Source of the DNA: Stenotrophomonas sp. UBA7346
GTDB lineage: Bacteria; Pseudomonadota; Gammaproteobacteria; Xanthomonadales; Xanthomonadaceae
Assembly: GCA_002471015.1 (NCBI GenBank)
Contig: DKPB01000093.1
Span: forward strand, 15,670-36,929
Length of the DNA stretch: 21,260 nucleotides
Reading direction: 5' to 3'
Shown: in pieces, positions 1 to 8,633 of the stretch
Numbering within the stretch: the first letter of the stretch is position 1
Layout of the letters: every line of letters starts with the position of its first letter
The notes under the pieces: model-generated
What the model was told of the DNA's origin: nothing
The model's database searches: none
Seen by the model: the letters and a program-made list of their open reading frames with translations, nothing else
Program-made: the position numbers and the translations under genes

Positions 1-25
1 CACGGCCAAGCCTGCGATCTGATAG

Positions 26-62
26 CCCCTCTCCCGCTTGCGGAAGAGGGGTTGGGGTGAGG
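26..62. repeat. Dispersed Xanthomonad palindrome, likely terminator
   Basis: An imperfect hairpin at 26-51 (7 bp, one mismatch, then 4 bp) is followed by ggggttggggtgaggg. The same sequence recurs in related form at 4555-4592 in the opposite orientation. It sits just past the stop codon of the minus-strand peptidase gene, so it probably ends that transcript. Bases 1-25 are too short to assign. Confidence 0.55.
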
Positions 63-75
63 GCAGCTTTACGCC

Positions 76-1704
76 TTACCCCAACGACCGCGCCGTATTG
101 ATGATGTTCACCCCGTCAAAGCGCGTCGTCGCCGAACCATGCGATACCGCCGACACCTGCCCTGGCTGGCCCTTGCCGTCAAAGAACGAACCGCCCAGGC
201 GGAAGTCACGCTCATCGCAGATCGCACTGCAGGCATTCCAGAACTCCGGCGTACGGATCTGGTAGGCCGCATCCTCGACCATGCCGGCAATCTCGCCGTT
301 CTTGATCTGGTAGCAGAGCTGGCCACCAAACTGCGCGTTGTAACGCTGCTGGTCGATGGAGTACGAACCACGGCCGTGGATGTAGATGCCGTTCTCCACG
401 TCCTTGACCATCTGCGCCGGGGTCAGCGGCGTCTTGCCCGGCGCCAGCGACACATTGGCCATGCGCTGGAACTGCACGCTCTTCCACGAATCGGCATAGC
501 TGCAGCCGTGCGAGGCGTTCTCGCCGAGGATATGCACTTCGTCGCGGGTGGCCTGGTAATTGACCAGGATGCCGTCCTTGACCAGGTCCCACTTGCGCGT
601 CTTCACGCCTTCATCGTCGTAGCCCACCGCACCCAGGCTATAGGGCGCGGTCTTGTCGGCGGTGAAGTTGACGATGTCGCTGCCCCAGCGGAAGCCGGCC
701 TCGCGCTTGTCCAGCGTTGCGAAGCTGGTGCCTGCGTAGTTGGCTTCGTAGCCCAGCACGCGGTCCAGCTCCAGCGGATGGCCGACGTTTTCGTGGATGG
801 TCAGGAACAGGTTGGACGGGTCCAGCACCAGGTCGTACTTGCCCGGCTTCACCGACGGCGCGGTGAGCTTGGCACGCGCCTGCCTGGCCGCGGCGATGGC
901 GTCTTCCACCGGATCATAGGAATGGCCGTAGGCCACCACGCCGCCGGGTAGCTGGTGCTTGTCGGCGGCATTGCCGTCGAGGAACTCCCAACCCATGCCT
1001 GCCGGCGCCGACAGCCCCGCGCGGGTGCGGAACTTGCCGCTGGCCTTGTCGATGGCGGTGGCGGTGAATGGCAGCCAGATGCGGTGCACGTCCTGGTCGA
1101 TCCACGAACCATCGCTGGAGGCGAAGTACTTCTGCTCGTTGACCAGGAACAGCTGCGAATTGATAAAGTTGGCACCGGCATTGATCGCCGCTGCATTGAT
1201 CGACAGCAGCAGCTCGACCTTGTCCTTGACCGGTACCGCCATCGCATTCTGGCGGATGGGCGTCTTCCACTGCACCTCGCCCACGCCCGGGGTGGGTGCC
1301 AGCTGTACCGGCTTGGTCTGGATCTTGGCGTTGGCGCGGGCAATGGCAATCGCCTGTGCCACCGCGGCCGCTACGCCCTGCGGGGTGGACTGGTTGCTGG
1401 CGGCAAAGCCCCAGGCACCATTGACGATCACGCGGATGCCGACGCCGGCCGACTCGCTGTTGGTGACGTTCTGCACCTTGTCTTCGCGGGTGACGATGGC
1501 CTGGTTGAGGTAGCGGCCGATGCGCACGTCGCAGTAACTGGCACCGCCCTGCTTGGCCAGCGCCAGCACGGTATCGGCCAGCAGCTTCTTCTTGGCCACA
1601 TCGGCCGGTGCAAGCAGCTCCTCGGCCGCGATCAGCTGGGCATTGGGCAGCATGAACCCGGCAAGACCGAGGCCGGAAAGTGAAAGAAACTGGCGGCGTT
1701 GCAT
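76..1704 (-). CDS. TldD/PmbA-family metallopeptidase with Tat signal
   Basis: The product is a 542-residue TldD/PmbA-family protein. The family cleaves small unfolded or modified peptides and is known from microcin and CcdA processing. The start at 1704 is chosen because it gives MQRRQFLSLSGLGLAGFM, a twin-arginine signal, so the enzyme is probably exported folded to the periplasm. That differs from the cytoplasmic E. coli TldD. The zinc motif HExxxH is seen as HENVGH at residues 304-309. The C-terminal part has the family-like GKGQPGQ...VSHGS stretch (about residues 510-525). The third zinc ligand in E. coli TldD is a Cys in this area. Here the corresponding place reads GSFFDGKGQ, with no Cys. 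Such genes often sit beside a second paralogue; the next gene on this strand would lie outside the window. It is divergent from the methyltransferase gene across 152 bp. Confidence 0.85.
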   Translation of the reverse strand: MQRRQFLSLSGLGLAGFMLPNAQLIAAEELLAPADVAKKKLLADTVLALAKQGGASYCDVRIGRYLNQAIVTREDKVQNVTNSESAGVGIRVIVNGAWGFAASNQSTPQGVAAAVAQAIAIARANAKIQTKPVQLAPTPGVGEVQWKTPIRQNAMAVPVKDKVELLLSINAAAINAGANFINSQLFLVNEQKYFASSDGSWIDQDVHRIWLPFTATAIDKASGKFRTRAGLSAPAGMGWEFLDGNAADKHQLPGGVVAYGHSYDPVEDAIAAARQARAKLTAPSVKPGKYDLVLDPSNLFLTIHENVGHPLELDRVLGYEANYAGTSFATLDKREAGFRWGSDIVNFTADKTAPYSLGAVGYDDEGVKTRKWDLVKDGILVNYQATRDEVHILGENASHGCSYADSWKSVQFQRMANVSLAPGKTPLTPAQMVKDVENGIYIHGRGSYSIDQQRYNAQFGGQLCYQIKNGEIAGMVEDAAYQIRTPEFWNACSAICDERDFRLGGSFFDGKGQPGQVSAVSHGSATTRFDGVNIINTARSLG

Positions 1705-1856
1705 GAGCGGTGGAACTCCAGGGCCAGCGATGCCTTGCATCGCACAAGACCTTGGAATCTCGGTGGGACAAGGGTTCAGGCACAAGTGACCATGGTCATG
1801 CATGGCGCAAAACAGGGCCTGCGGCACAATCAACGGCCTGCATTCAACAGGCCCCG

Positions 1857-2507
1857 ATGATGACCAAGCCCCACGCCGAATCCTGCGAGCGCAACAGCGC
1901 TCCCATCCTGCAGGTGTTGCAGCAGCACCTGGGCCAGGCCCACCACGTGCTGGAGATTGGCAGCGGCACTGGCCAGCACGCGGTGCACTTTGCTGCTGCA
2001 ATGCCATGGCTGCGCTGGCAGGCCAGCGACCACCGCGACCACCTGCCCGGCATCGGCCAATGGCTGGACGAGGCCGGCTTGCCCAACACCCCGCCAGCGC
2101 TGGAACTGCAGGCGGTGGCGGGCGGCGGCCTGCAGCCTTTGCCGGCCTTGCCCGTGCATGAGGGCGTTGCGGGTTTCGATGCCGTATTCACCGCCAACAC
2201 GCTGCACATCATGGGCTGGGAGCAGGTGCAGGCCGTGTTCGCCGGCCTTCCCAGGCTGATGGCGCCGGACGCCCTGTTCATTGCCTACGGGCCGTTCAAC
2301 TACAACGGTGCCTTCACCAGCGACAGCAACCGCAACTTCGACGGCTGGCTGAAGGCGCGTGATCCGCGCTCGGGCATCCGCGATTTCGAGGCCGTGGATG
2401 CCCTGGCGCGGGCCCAGCAGCTGGCCCTGTGCGGGGACGTGGCGATGCCGGCCAACAACCGCTGCCTGGTATGGCGGCGGATGCGCAGCGCAAGCCAGCC
2501 GGGCTAG
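1857..2507 (+). CDS. DUF938 family SAM-dependent methyltransferase
   Basis: The protein has 216 residues, close to the usual length of the DUF938 class I methyltransferase-like family, whose substrate is not established. The SAM-binding glycine motif VLEIGSGTG is at residues 31-39, after an N-terminal ESCERNSAPIL segment typical of the family. FDAVFTANTLHIMGW follows about 85 residues later, in the place of motif IV. The start is ATG at 1857, with a second ATG directly after it at 1860. Longer readings would run back across the divergent promoter region and into the peptidase gene. The M61 peptidase gene follows after 33 bp on the same strand, so the two may be co-transcribed, although nothing links their functions. 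Confidence 0.8.
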   Translation: MMTKPHAESCERNSAPILQVLQQHLGQAHHVLEIGSGTGQHAVHFAAAMPWLRWQASDHRDHLPGIGQWLDEAGLPNTPPALELQAVAGGGLQPLPALPVHEGVAGFDAVFTANTLHIMGWEQVQAVFAGLPRLMAPDALFIAYGPFNYNGAFTSDSNRNFDGWLKARDPRSGIRDFEAVDALARAQQLALCGDVAMPANNRCLVWRRMRSASQPG

Positions 2508-2540
2508 GATGCGATGACTTCAGGCAAGGGGCAGGGCGTG

Positions 2541-4442
2541 ATGCAGGGACGTAAGTGGTTGGTGGCGATGGTGCTGGGCTTTGCCCCGCTGGCGGGTCTG
2601 CAGGCGCAGCCGCTGGATGCACGCGCGGCTGCGATGCAGGTGCAGGCGAGCTACCCGGGAGTGATCGAGCTGGAGGTGGATGCCAGTGACATCCAGCGCC
2701 GCATCCAGCGCGTGCACCAGCGCATCCCGGTATCCGCCGGCGCGCTGACCCTGTGGTACCCGCAGTGGATACCCGGCAACCATGCGCCCACCGGGCCGAT
2801 CAACCAGATGGCCGGGCTGGTCATCCGTGGCAACGGCCAGCCACTGCAATGGACGCGCGACTCCGGCGACATGTATGCCTTCAAGCTGCAGGTGCCCGAA
2901 GGTGTCAGCGTGCTGGATATCGAGTTCCAGTACCTCTCCCCCACTGCCAGCGACCAGGGCCGGGTGGCGATGACCCCCAACATGCTCGACCTGCAATGGC
3001 ACCGCGTGCTGTTGTACCCGGCCGGCTATGACGCGCGCGGCATCCAGGTGAAGCCCAGCCTGCACCTGCCCGAAGGCTGGCAGAGTGGCACGGCATTGGA
3101 TGTTGCACAGCGCAGCGGCGGCAACGAGCAGTACGAGCCTGTGTCGCTGATGACCTTGATCGATTCGCCGGTGTTCGCCGGCCAGTACTTCAAGCGCTTC
3201 GCGCTGGACGAAGCCTCCAGGCAACCGGTGTGGCTGGACGTGGTGGGCGAGAATCCGCAAGGCCTTCAGGCTGACGCCAAGGTGCTGGATGCACACCGCG
3301 CCCTGGTGCGCGAGGCAGACGCCGTGTTCGGCTCGCGCCCCTACACGCGCTACAACTTCCTGCTGGCGGTGTCGGACGTGTTCAGTGGTATCGGCCTAGA
3401 GCATGCGCAGAGCAGCGAGAACGGCATGCACGACGGCTACCTGCGCGGCGAGCGGCCCTTCCTCGACAACGACCTGCTGCCGCACGAGTATGCACACGCC
3501 TGGGTAGGCAAGGCTTGGCGCCCGCGCCCAACCTGGGTGCCGCATTACAACGCGCCCATGCACAACGACGAGTTGTGGATGTACGAAGGCCAGACCCAGT
3601 ATTGGGCGGTGGTACTGGCGGCCCGCTCCGGGCTGTGGAAGCCGGACTACGCGATGGCGATGCTGGCCCAGCTGCAGGCCAACTACGCCACCCAGCCGGG
3701 CCGGCAGTGGCGCGACCTGCACGACACCGTGCATCAGGGCATCCTCGACTTCAATTCCAAGCCGCAGGCCTGGGCCGACTGGCAGCGTGCGTTCGAGTTC
3801 TACAACGAGAGCACGCTGCTGTGGCTGGGCGTGGACGCGCGCCTGCGCAGCCTGTCGAAGGGCAAGGTGACGCTGGACGATTTCGCCAAGCGTTTCCACC
3901 AGGGCGGCAAGCAGGGCGAGATCCGCCTGTACGACCGCGCCGACGTGATGCAGGGGCTGGAGGCGGTGCAACCCGGCAACTGGGACGCCTTCATCGGCAG
4001 CCGCCTGGACGCACATGATGGCAAGGCGCCGGATGGCTTGGCAGCTGCGGGTTGGGAGCTGTACTACGACGATCAGCCGAACCTGGTGATTGCCGACGGC
4101 GAGGCCGATGGCGTGACCGACCTGCAGTACTCGCTGGGCCTGAAGATTGGCAGTGACGGCGTGCTGCAGGCGGTTGGCTGGGACAGCCCGGCCTTCAAGG
4201 CAGGTTTGGCCAAGGACGTGACGATTGTTGCGGTGAATGGTTTGGCCTATAGCGGTGGGCGCATCAAGCAGGCGCTGACCGATGGCAAGCAAAGCGGCAA
4301 GCCGATCGAATTGATCGTGCGGCAGGCGGACAGCTTCCGCACTGTGCGTATCGATTACCGCGAAGGTCTGCGCTATCCGCATCTGCGGCGGATTGCAGGG
4401 ACGACGGATCTGTTGACGCGGATTTTGGCTGCGAAGCGGTAA
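2541..4442 (+). CDS. M61 family metallopeptidase (glycyl aminopeptidase type) with PDZ domain
   Basis: This 633-residue protein fits peptidase family M61. An N-terminal signal peptide (MQGRKWLVAMVLG...LAGLQA) implies secretion to the periplasm. The N-terminal beta domain is followed by a catalytic domain with the zinc site HEYAH at residues 315-319 and a downstream Glu in MYEGQTQYW (E349). A C-terminal PDZ domain spans about residues 530-610 (SDGVLQAVGWDSPAFKAGL). M61 enzymes release N-terminal Gly or Ala from peptides. I chose ATG 2541 because an AGGG purine run lies 5-8 bases upstream. An in-frame ATG at 2514, nine codons earlier with a weaker AGGA, is the alternative and keeps the signal peptide. 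The gene converges on the receptor gene, separated by paired palindromes. Confidence 0.85.
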   Translation: MQGRKWLVAMVLGFAPLAGLQAQPLDARAAAMQVQASYPGVIELEVDASDIQRRIQRVHQRIPVSAGALTLWYPQWIPGNHAPTGPINQMAGLVIRGNGQPLQWTRDSGDMYAFKLQVPEGVSVLDIEFQYLSPTASDQGRVAMTPNMLDLQWHRVLLYPAGYDARGIQVKPSLHLPEGWQSGTALDVAQRSGGNEQYEPVSLMTLIDSPVFAGQYFKRFALDEASRQPVWLDVVGENPQGLQADAKVLDAHRALVREADAVFGSRPYTRYNFLLAVSDVFSGIGLEHAQSSENGMHDGYLRGERPFLDNDLLPHEYAHAWVGKAWRPRPTWVPHYNAPMHNDELWMYEGQTQYWAVVLAARSGLWKPDYAMAMLAQLQANYATQPGRQWRDLHDTVHQGILDFNSKPQAWADWQRAFEFYNESTLLWLGVDARLRSLSKGKVTLDDFAKRFHQGGKQGEIRLYDRADVMQGLEAVQPGNWDAFIGSRLDAHDGKAPDGLAAAGWELYYDDQPNLVIADGEADGVTDLQYSLGLKIGSDGVLQAVGWDSPAFKAGLAKDVTIVAVNGLAYSGGRIKQALTDGKQSGKPIELIVRQADSFRTVRIDYREGLRYPHLRRIAGTTDLLTRILAAKR

Positions 4443-4469
4443 GGCCGCACACGTGGAGCTCGAACGTCC

Positions 4470-4491
4470 CTTCTCCCGCAAGCGGGAGAAG
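4470..4491. terminator. Hairpin terminator after the M61 gene
   Basis: A 10-base arm cttctcccgc is followed after two bases by its perfect complement gcgggagaag. It lies 28 bp past the M61 stop codon. There is no T-tract, so intrinsic termination is likely but not certain. Confidence 0.5.
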
Positions 4492-4510
4492 GTGCCCCGA
4501 AGGGGCGGAT

Positions 4511-4592
4511 GAGGGGAAGCTTTTAAAGCGTTGGGTCTGCTCGCTAGAAGCTTCCCCTCACCCCAACCCCTCTCCCGTAAACGGGAGAGGGG
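4511..4592. repeat. Nested inverted repeats between convergent genes
   Basis: A perfect 12-bp inverted repeat, gaggggaagctt (4511-4522) and aagcttcccctc (4548-4559), is followed by a strong hairpin with 12-bp arms at 4567-4578 and 4581-4592. The second element is the reverse-complement form of the palindrome at 26-62. Lying between convergent genes, the block probably works as a two-way terminator. Confidence 0.6.
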
Positions 4593-4630
4593 CTTCTTGC
4601 GCCTCTGGCGTTCCGAGTACTTCGAGCGCC

Positions 4631-6883
4631 TCAATACTCCACCCGATACCCAACCCCAAACGTCCTTCCCTGTGCCGGCACGCTCGACAACTTGCCGTAG
4701 GTCGCTTCCGCCTGCTGCCCATACACCGTCTTGTAGTCACGATCAGCCAGGTTGTAGACACCCACGCTGAAACGCCCACCCGCCAGCGGCAGCTCCCCAA
4801 TCAGATCAAACACCGCATAGCCACGGATCTTCGCCGCCGGCGTCGCGCGGATCGTCGGGCTGACTGCCGCTACCTGCGCATCACGCCACGCATCATCCGT
4901 GCCACCCACGGCCTGCCCCTGCAAACGCAGCAGGCTGTCATTGGCAAACCGCCACTGCCCATGCACACCGGCCTTCAAAGGCGAGACGCGGAAGGCATTG
5001 AGCTCGCGCCACTGGCCGGCGGCATCACGGTACTGGCCACGGGTGCTGGCGACGCTCGCGCCCAGTTCCAGCTGCGCGGTAGGCGTATAGCGCAGGTTGG
5101 CTTCCACGCCATACACACGCTCATCGGTATCGGCGACCGACACGCTGTAGTCACGGTTGAACTGCACGGTCTTGTCCGAGCGGTTGTAGAACGCCGTTAC
5201 CGCGCTCTGCAGCTGCGTGTTGTTCAAACGCCAGCCCAGCTCATAGTTGTCCACCTTGATCGGCCCGATGTTGCGGCTGTCGATGACGAAGTTGGCCGGT
5301 ACGTCGCGCAGCATGCGCTGCGTATCGGGCAGGCTGAAGCCCTGCGAGAAGTTGGCGAACAGCTGCTGCGCGTCGCTGAATTTGTAGACCACGCCGGCAT
5401 TGAACAGCGTTTGCGAATGGCGCACGCGGCCACCGGCCAGCAGCTTCGGCTGATAGCCGGCCACCGCGTCGGCAGTGATCGCTTCGGTATACGGCAGCGA
5501 ATCCTCCACCTTGTTGCGCAGGATCTGATGGCGCACGCCGGCCTGCACGCTGAAGCGCTCGCTCAGCGCATGGTCGGCCTGCAGGAACAGCCCGGTGGTG
5601 TCCACGCGCACGTCCGGACCCATCGCGTACTGCGCGGTCGGCACGTAGTTCAGGCCATTGCTGGCGATGAAGGTGTTGATGTCGTACATCTGCCCACGCT
5701 GGCTGTCCTCTTCGCGCTCATGGTCCACACCGTAGGACAGCTGCAGGCTGCGCCCGCCGATATCAAAACCCTTGTGCAGGGCGCTGCGCAGGCCCCAGAC
5801 GTCGATGTCGGTATTGGACTGCATGGCCACATAGGCATAGCCGCCCGGCAACGCCGGATGCACCAGTGTCGACACCGACGGGAACCAGCGGCCCTGCTCA
5901 TTGCGGTAATAAGCTTCCACGCTCAGCTCCTGGCCGCCGAACACCTCGCGGTTGCGGTACTGCGCATTGACGCCCTGGTGGCGGGTGCGTGGCTGTGCGT
6001 TCAACTGCAGGCCATCGACGGCGTTGTGGCTGGGCTGGAAAGCGGGGTTGAACAGCACCGCCAGGCGCGGGCCGTAATCCGGGCCGTAGTCGCTGTCCTG
6101 CTGGTCGTCATACCAACGCAGGCCCACGCTGAGCTGCTGGGCCGGCGCAAGCGTCCACTCCAGGCGTGCGTTGAGTTCCTTGGTCTCGGTGTCCTGGCGG
6201 TCGGTCTGGGCGATCTCCGGACCGATGCGGCGGCCGTGCGCGTCCAGCGATGCGCCCTGGCGGCCATAGGCGATACCAAAGGCGCCGCTGAAGGTGTCAC
6301 CGCGCACGGTCATGGTCTGCGCGGCATTCCAGGCCAGGTTGTCGCTGGATACATCCGAAGGGGTGCGCAGGCCGAGCTGGCTGGCCAGCTGCACCGGTGC
6401 ATCGCCCGGCTGCAGGGTGATGATGTTGATGATGCCGCCGCTGGCACCGGCGCCGTAGAGCGCGGTGGCACCGGAGATCACTTCGATGCGCTCGATCATC
6501 GTCGGCGAGATGCTGTTGAGCTGGCGCGAGCCATCGCGTGCGCCGGTCAGCGGCACGCCATCGATCATCACCTGCACGCTGCGGCCACGCATGGTCATGC
6601 CGTAGTTGCTGGTGGTGCCGCTGGCCGGTGCCAGTGACGGCACCAGCTGGCCGAGGATGTCGGCGGTGCTGCGACCGGCCGCGGTCTGCTGGGCGATCTG
6701 CTCGCGCTCGATGGCGTACAGGGTGCCGGCGATCTCGGCCACGCTGCGTGCGCCGCGCACGGCGGTGACGCTGACGGCATCCAGCTGGCGGGTACCGCCG
6801 GTGGTGTTGGCCTGTGCTGCCAGCTGGCCGCTGATGGCCAGGCTCAGCAGGGCGAGCGGGAGCGTTGCTGCGGTATGCCGCAT
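4631..6883 (-). CDS. TonB-dependent siderophore receptor, IutA/RhtA-like
   Basis: This is a 750-residue outer-membrane receptor. The signal peptide MRHTAATLPLALLSLAIS ends near AAQA. The plug domain (about residues 35-165) contains SRQLNSISPTMIERIEVISG and ALYGAGASGGIINI, closely resembling the plug of hydroxamate-citrate siderophore receptors such as IutA and RhtA. The barrel follows and ends in an aromatic residue (GVGYRVEY), the usual outer-membrane assembly signal. A GAGGA Shine-Dalgarno lies five bases before the ATG at 6883. The gene starts 17 bp after the permease stop, making it the last gene of a three-gene iron-uptake operon. Energy would come from TonB-ExbB-ExbD encoded elsewhere. 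The receptor class is clear; the exact ligand (aerobactin, schizokinen, rhizobactin or another) is inferred. Confidence 0.85.
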   Translation of the reverse strand: MRHTAATLPLALLSLAISGQLAAQANTTGGTRQLDAVSVTAVRGARSVAEIAGTLYAIEREQIAQQTAAGRSTADILGQLVPSLAPASGTTSNYGMTMRGRSVQVMIDGVPLTGARDGSRQLNSISPTMIERIEVISGATALYGAGASGGIINIITLQPGDAPVQLASQLGLRTPSDVSSDNLAWNAAQTMTVRGDTFSGAFGIAYGRQGASLDAHGRRIGPEIAQTDRQDTETKELNARLEWTLAPAQQLSVGLRWYDDQQDSDYGPDYGPRLAVLFNPAFQPSHNAVDGLQLNAQPRTRHQGVNAQYRNREVFGGQELSVEAYYRNEQGRWFPSVSTLVHPALPGGYAYVAMQSNTDIDVWGLRSALHKGFDIGGRSLQLSYGVDHEREEDSQRGQMYDINTFIASNGLNYVPTAQYAMGPDVRVDTTGLFLQADHALSERFSVQAGVRHQILRNKVEDSLPYTEAITADAVAGYQPKLLAGGRVRHSQTLFNAGVVYKFSDAQQLFANFSQGFSLPDTQRMLRDVPANFVIDSRNIGPIKVDNYELGWRLNNTQLQSAVTAFYNRSDKTVQFNRDYSVSVADTDERVYGVEANLRYTPTAQLELGASVASTRGQYRDAAGQWRELNAFRVSPLKAGVHGQWRFANDSLLRLQGQAVGGTDDAWRDAQVAAVSPTIRATPAAKIRGYAVFDLIGELPLAGGRFSVGVYNLADRDYKTVYGQQAEATYGKLSSVPAQGRTFGVGYRVEY

Positions 6884-6900
6884 GGTGTCCTCGGAACGTA

Positions 6901-8121
6901 TCAGGGAGAAGTAGGGGAAGGCGCGAAACGGCGCAGCAGGGGCCGGCACAACAGCAAGCCAAGCGCGGAGACAATGGCCAGCGCCACGTAATACGCGGTG
7001 TAGCCCAGGCCCTTGGCGAGGAAGCCGGACAGCGCGCCACCGATGAAGAAGATCAGCAGCTCGAAGCACACCAGCAGGGTGAAGTCGGTGCCGGCCTGCT
7101 CGCGCGAACTGATCCGCATGAACAAGGCATACAGGCTGGTCATGGCCACATAGCGCAGCGCAAGCAGAGCAATCACCAGCGCGCCCAGCCCAAACTGCGA
7201 TGAGGCAAGCGCACCGCTGTACAGCAAGGCGGCCAGCAGCACATACAGCAGGGTGCGCCACCAACCGGCGTGCATCAGCAGCTGTTCGGCGCTGCGCTGC
7301 TTGAGCAGCCACGCCGCACCTACTGCAGCCAGCATGCCAACACCGGCGCCGCCTACCGAGATCAGCAGGCCGATCTCGGTCAGACTCCACTTCTGGTCGA
7401 CCAGCAGCGGATTGACCATTGCCATCGCCGGCGCTTCCACCATGCGATACAGCACGATCAGCAGCAGTGCCCAGCGCAGCTCGGGCCGGCGCAGCGCACG
7501 CAGCACGCTCGGCCGCTGGCTGGCGGCCGGTCGCGGCACTTCGTTGATCTGCTGCACGGCAAACAGGGTCAAGGCGCTCATCGCCGCCAGACTCAGCAGG
7601 GCCACGTTCCAGCCGCGCGTTTCGTACAGCCACAGCACGCCTGCGCCGCCGACCATGCTGCCCAGCGCCACGCCCACGCTCTGCGCCATGCTGCCGAGGC
7701 GGTGCTCGGCCGGTGCCAATGCTTCCACCGTATAGCCATCGATGGCGATGTCCTGGGTGGCGGCAATGGTGGAGATCCACATGCCGACCAGCACGAACAC
7801 GGTCAGGCCATGGTCCAGCCCGGTGAAGGCCAATACCAGAATGCCGACCAGCAACAACAACTGGGTCAGCCACAACCAACTGCGCCGACGTCCAAGGGCT
7901 GGCAGATGCCAGCGGTCCACCAGCGGCGCCCACAGGAACTTGAACGCCCACGGCAGGTAGAGCAGCGACAACATGCCGATCCAGCGCAGGTCCACGCCCT
8001 GGCTGCGCAGGATGGCCGGCACCGCCACGTTGTAGAAATACAGCGGCAGCGCGTGGGCCATGTACAGCACCACGATCACGCCCAGGCCGAAACGGGAGAC
8101 GGCAGCGCGCTCAGTGCGCAT
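6901..8121 (-). CDS. MFS permease, RhtX/FptX-like siderophore transporter
   Basis: The product is a 406-residue hydrophobic protein of the major facilitator superfamily with about 12 predicted membrane segments. The early segment IGMLSLLYLPWAFKFLWAPL followed by VDRW is characteristic of the RhtX/FptX branch, single-protein inner-membrane importers for rhizobactin 1021 and pyochelin that are distantly like AmpG. It would carry the ferric siderophore from periplasm to cytoplasm after the receptor next to it. The start at 8121 gives MRTERAAVSRFGLGV and overlaps the 3' end of the upstream small gene by 11 bases, so translation is probably coupled. A longer reading to 8367 runs out of frame through that gene and is rejected. 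The substrate is inferred from the partner receptor. Confidence 0.8.
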   Translation of the reverse strand: MRTERAAVSRFGLGVIVVLYMAHALPLYFYNVAVPAILRSQGVDLRWIGMLSLLYLPWAFKFLWAPLVDRWHLPALGRRRSWLWLTQLLLLVGILVLAFTGLDHGLTVFVLVGMWISTIAATQDIAIDGYTVEALAPAEHRLGSMAQSVGVALGSMVGGAGVLWLYETRGWNVALLSLAAMSALTLFAVQQINEVPRPAASQRPSVLRALRRPELRWALLLIVLYRMVEAPAMAMVNPLLVDQKWSLTEIGLLISVGGAGVGMLAAVGAAWLLKQRSAEQLLMHAGWWRTLLYVLLAALLYSGALASSQFGLGALVIALLALRYVAMTSLYALFMRISSREQAGTDFTLLVCFELLIFFIGGALSGFLAKGLGYTAYYVALAIVSALGLLLCRPLLRRFAPSPTSP

Positions 8122-8497
8122 CGGCCTGCTCCAGCTGCTGGCCGACCCAGCGCATGCCGTCGGCATCATCGGTGGTGACGTAATAGGGCACGCCCCAGGC
8201 CGCATGCAGGGCCGGCGTATCCAGCCGCTGCTGCTCGGCAGCGCAGCTGGCAATGCGCACCAGCCCCTTGCAGTAAACGCGGAAGGCGGGTTTGTGCTGT
8301 TTGTACCAGACGGCCTGGATGGCGCGGTAATCGTCACTGAAGCTGGCGCCTGGCACCGTGCTGGCAATGAAGTAGAACGGCGTGGCCGCCACGATCAACG
8401 CTTCAACGCGCTGCAGCCAGTAGCGGATCTCGTCCGCGCTGACCGCATCGTGGAAGACGGCGCGGACCACGGCCGCCTGCTTGATCGTCAAACCCAT
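8111..8497 (-). CDS. Small conserved-looking protein of unknown function, first gene of the siderophore operon
   Basis: I do not recognise this 128-residue protein. It is soluble, without a signal peptide or membrane segment, and alternates predicted helices and strands (SADEIRYWLQRVEALI helix; PFYFIAS, AFRVYC and GVPYYVT strands), suggesting a small alpha/beta fold. The ATG at 8497 is preceded by AAGG nine bases upstream. A TTG at 8551 would add 18 residues but would place the start on the Fur-like operator, so it is less likely. Its stop codon lies inside the start region of the permease gene (11-bp overlap), tying it tightly to siderophore import. The fpt operon of Pseudomonas also contains small proteins of unknown role beside the permease; a functional parallel is only a guess. 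Confidence 0.7.
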   Translation of the reverse strand: MGLTIKQAAVVRAVFHDAVSADEIRYWLQRVEALIVAATPFYFIASTVPGASFSDDYRAIQAVWYKQHKPAFRVYCKGLVRIASCAAEQQRLDTPALHAAWGVPYYVTTDDADGMRWVGQQLEQADAH

Positions 8498-8552
8498 TGC
8501 CACTGACCTTCGCTGAATACGGGGAAGAGGCTTCCATGCGCCGTCTCTCAAA

Positions 8553-8567
8553 TAAGAATAGTTATCA
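8553..8567. promoter_or_regulatory. Fur-box-like operator
   Basis: TAAGAATAGTTATCA matches the 7-1-7 Fur consensus TGATAATNATTATCA at 11 of 14 defined positions. It is the only strongly AT-rich patch in the divergent region between the siderophore operon (start 8497, -) and the AraC regulator (start 8634, +). It lies about 56 bp before one start and 67 bp before the other, so Fur with iron could repress both sides. Confidence 0.55.
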
Positions 8568-8633
8568 ATACCATTGAAAGTTTAGGCGCGGCGAAGGAAA
8601 ATTTAGTCACGACGACATTCGTGGGTATCCCGT

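Noticed and set aside
139..951. 270-codon open frame on the + strand
   Set aside because: Antisense to the TldD-family gene, with no domain seen.
3396..4634. 412-codon open frame on the - strand
   Set aside because: Antisense to the M61 peptidase; it also runs through the palindromic terminator block.
4961..6637. 558-codon open frame on the + strand
   Set aside because: Antisense to the siderophore receptor and rich in Ala, His, Val and Gly without recognisable motifs.
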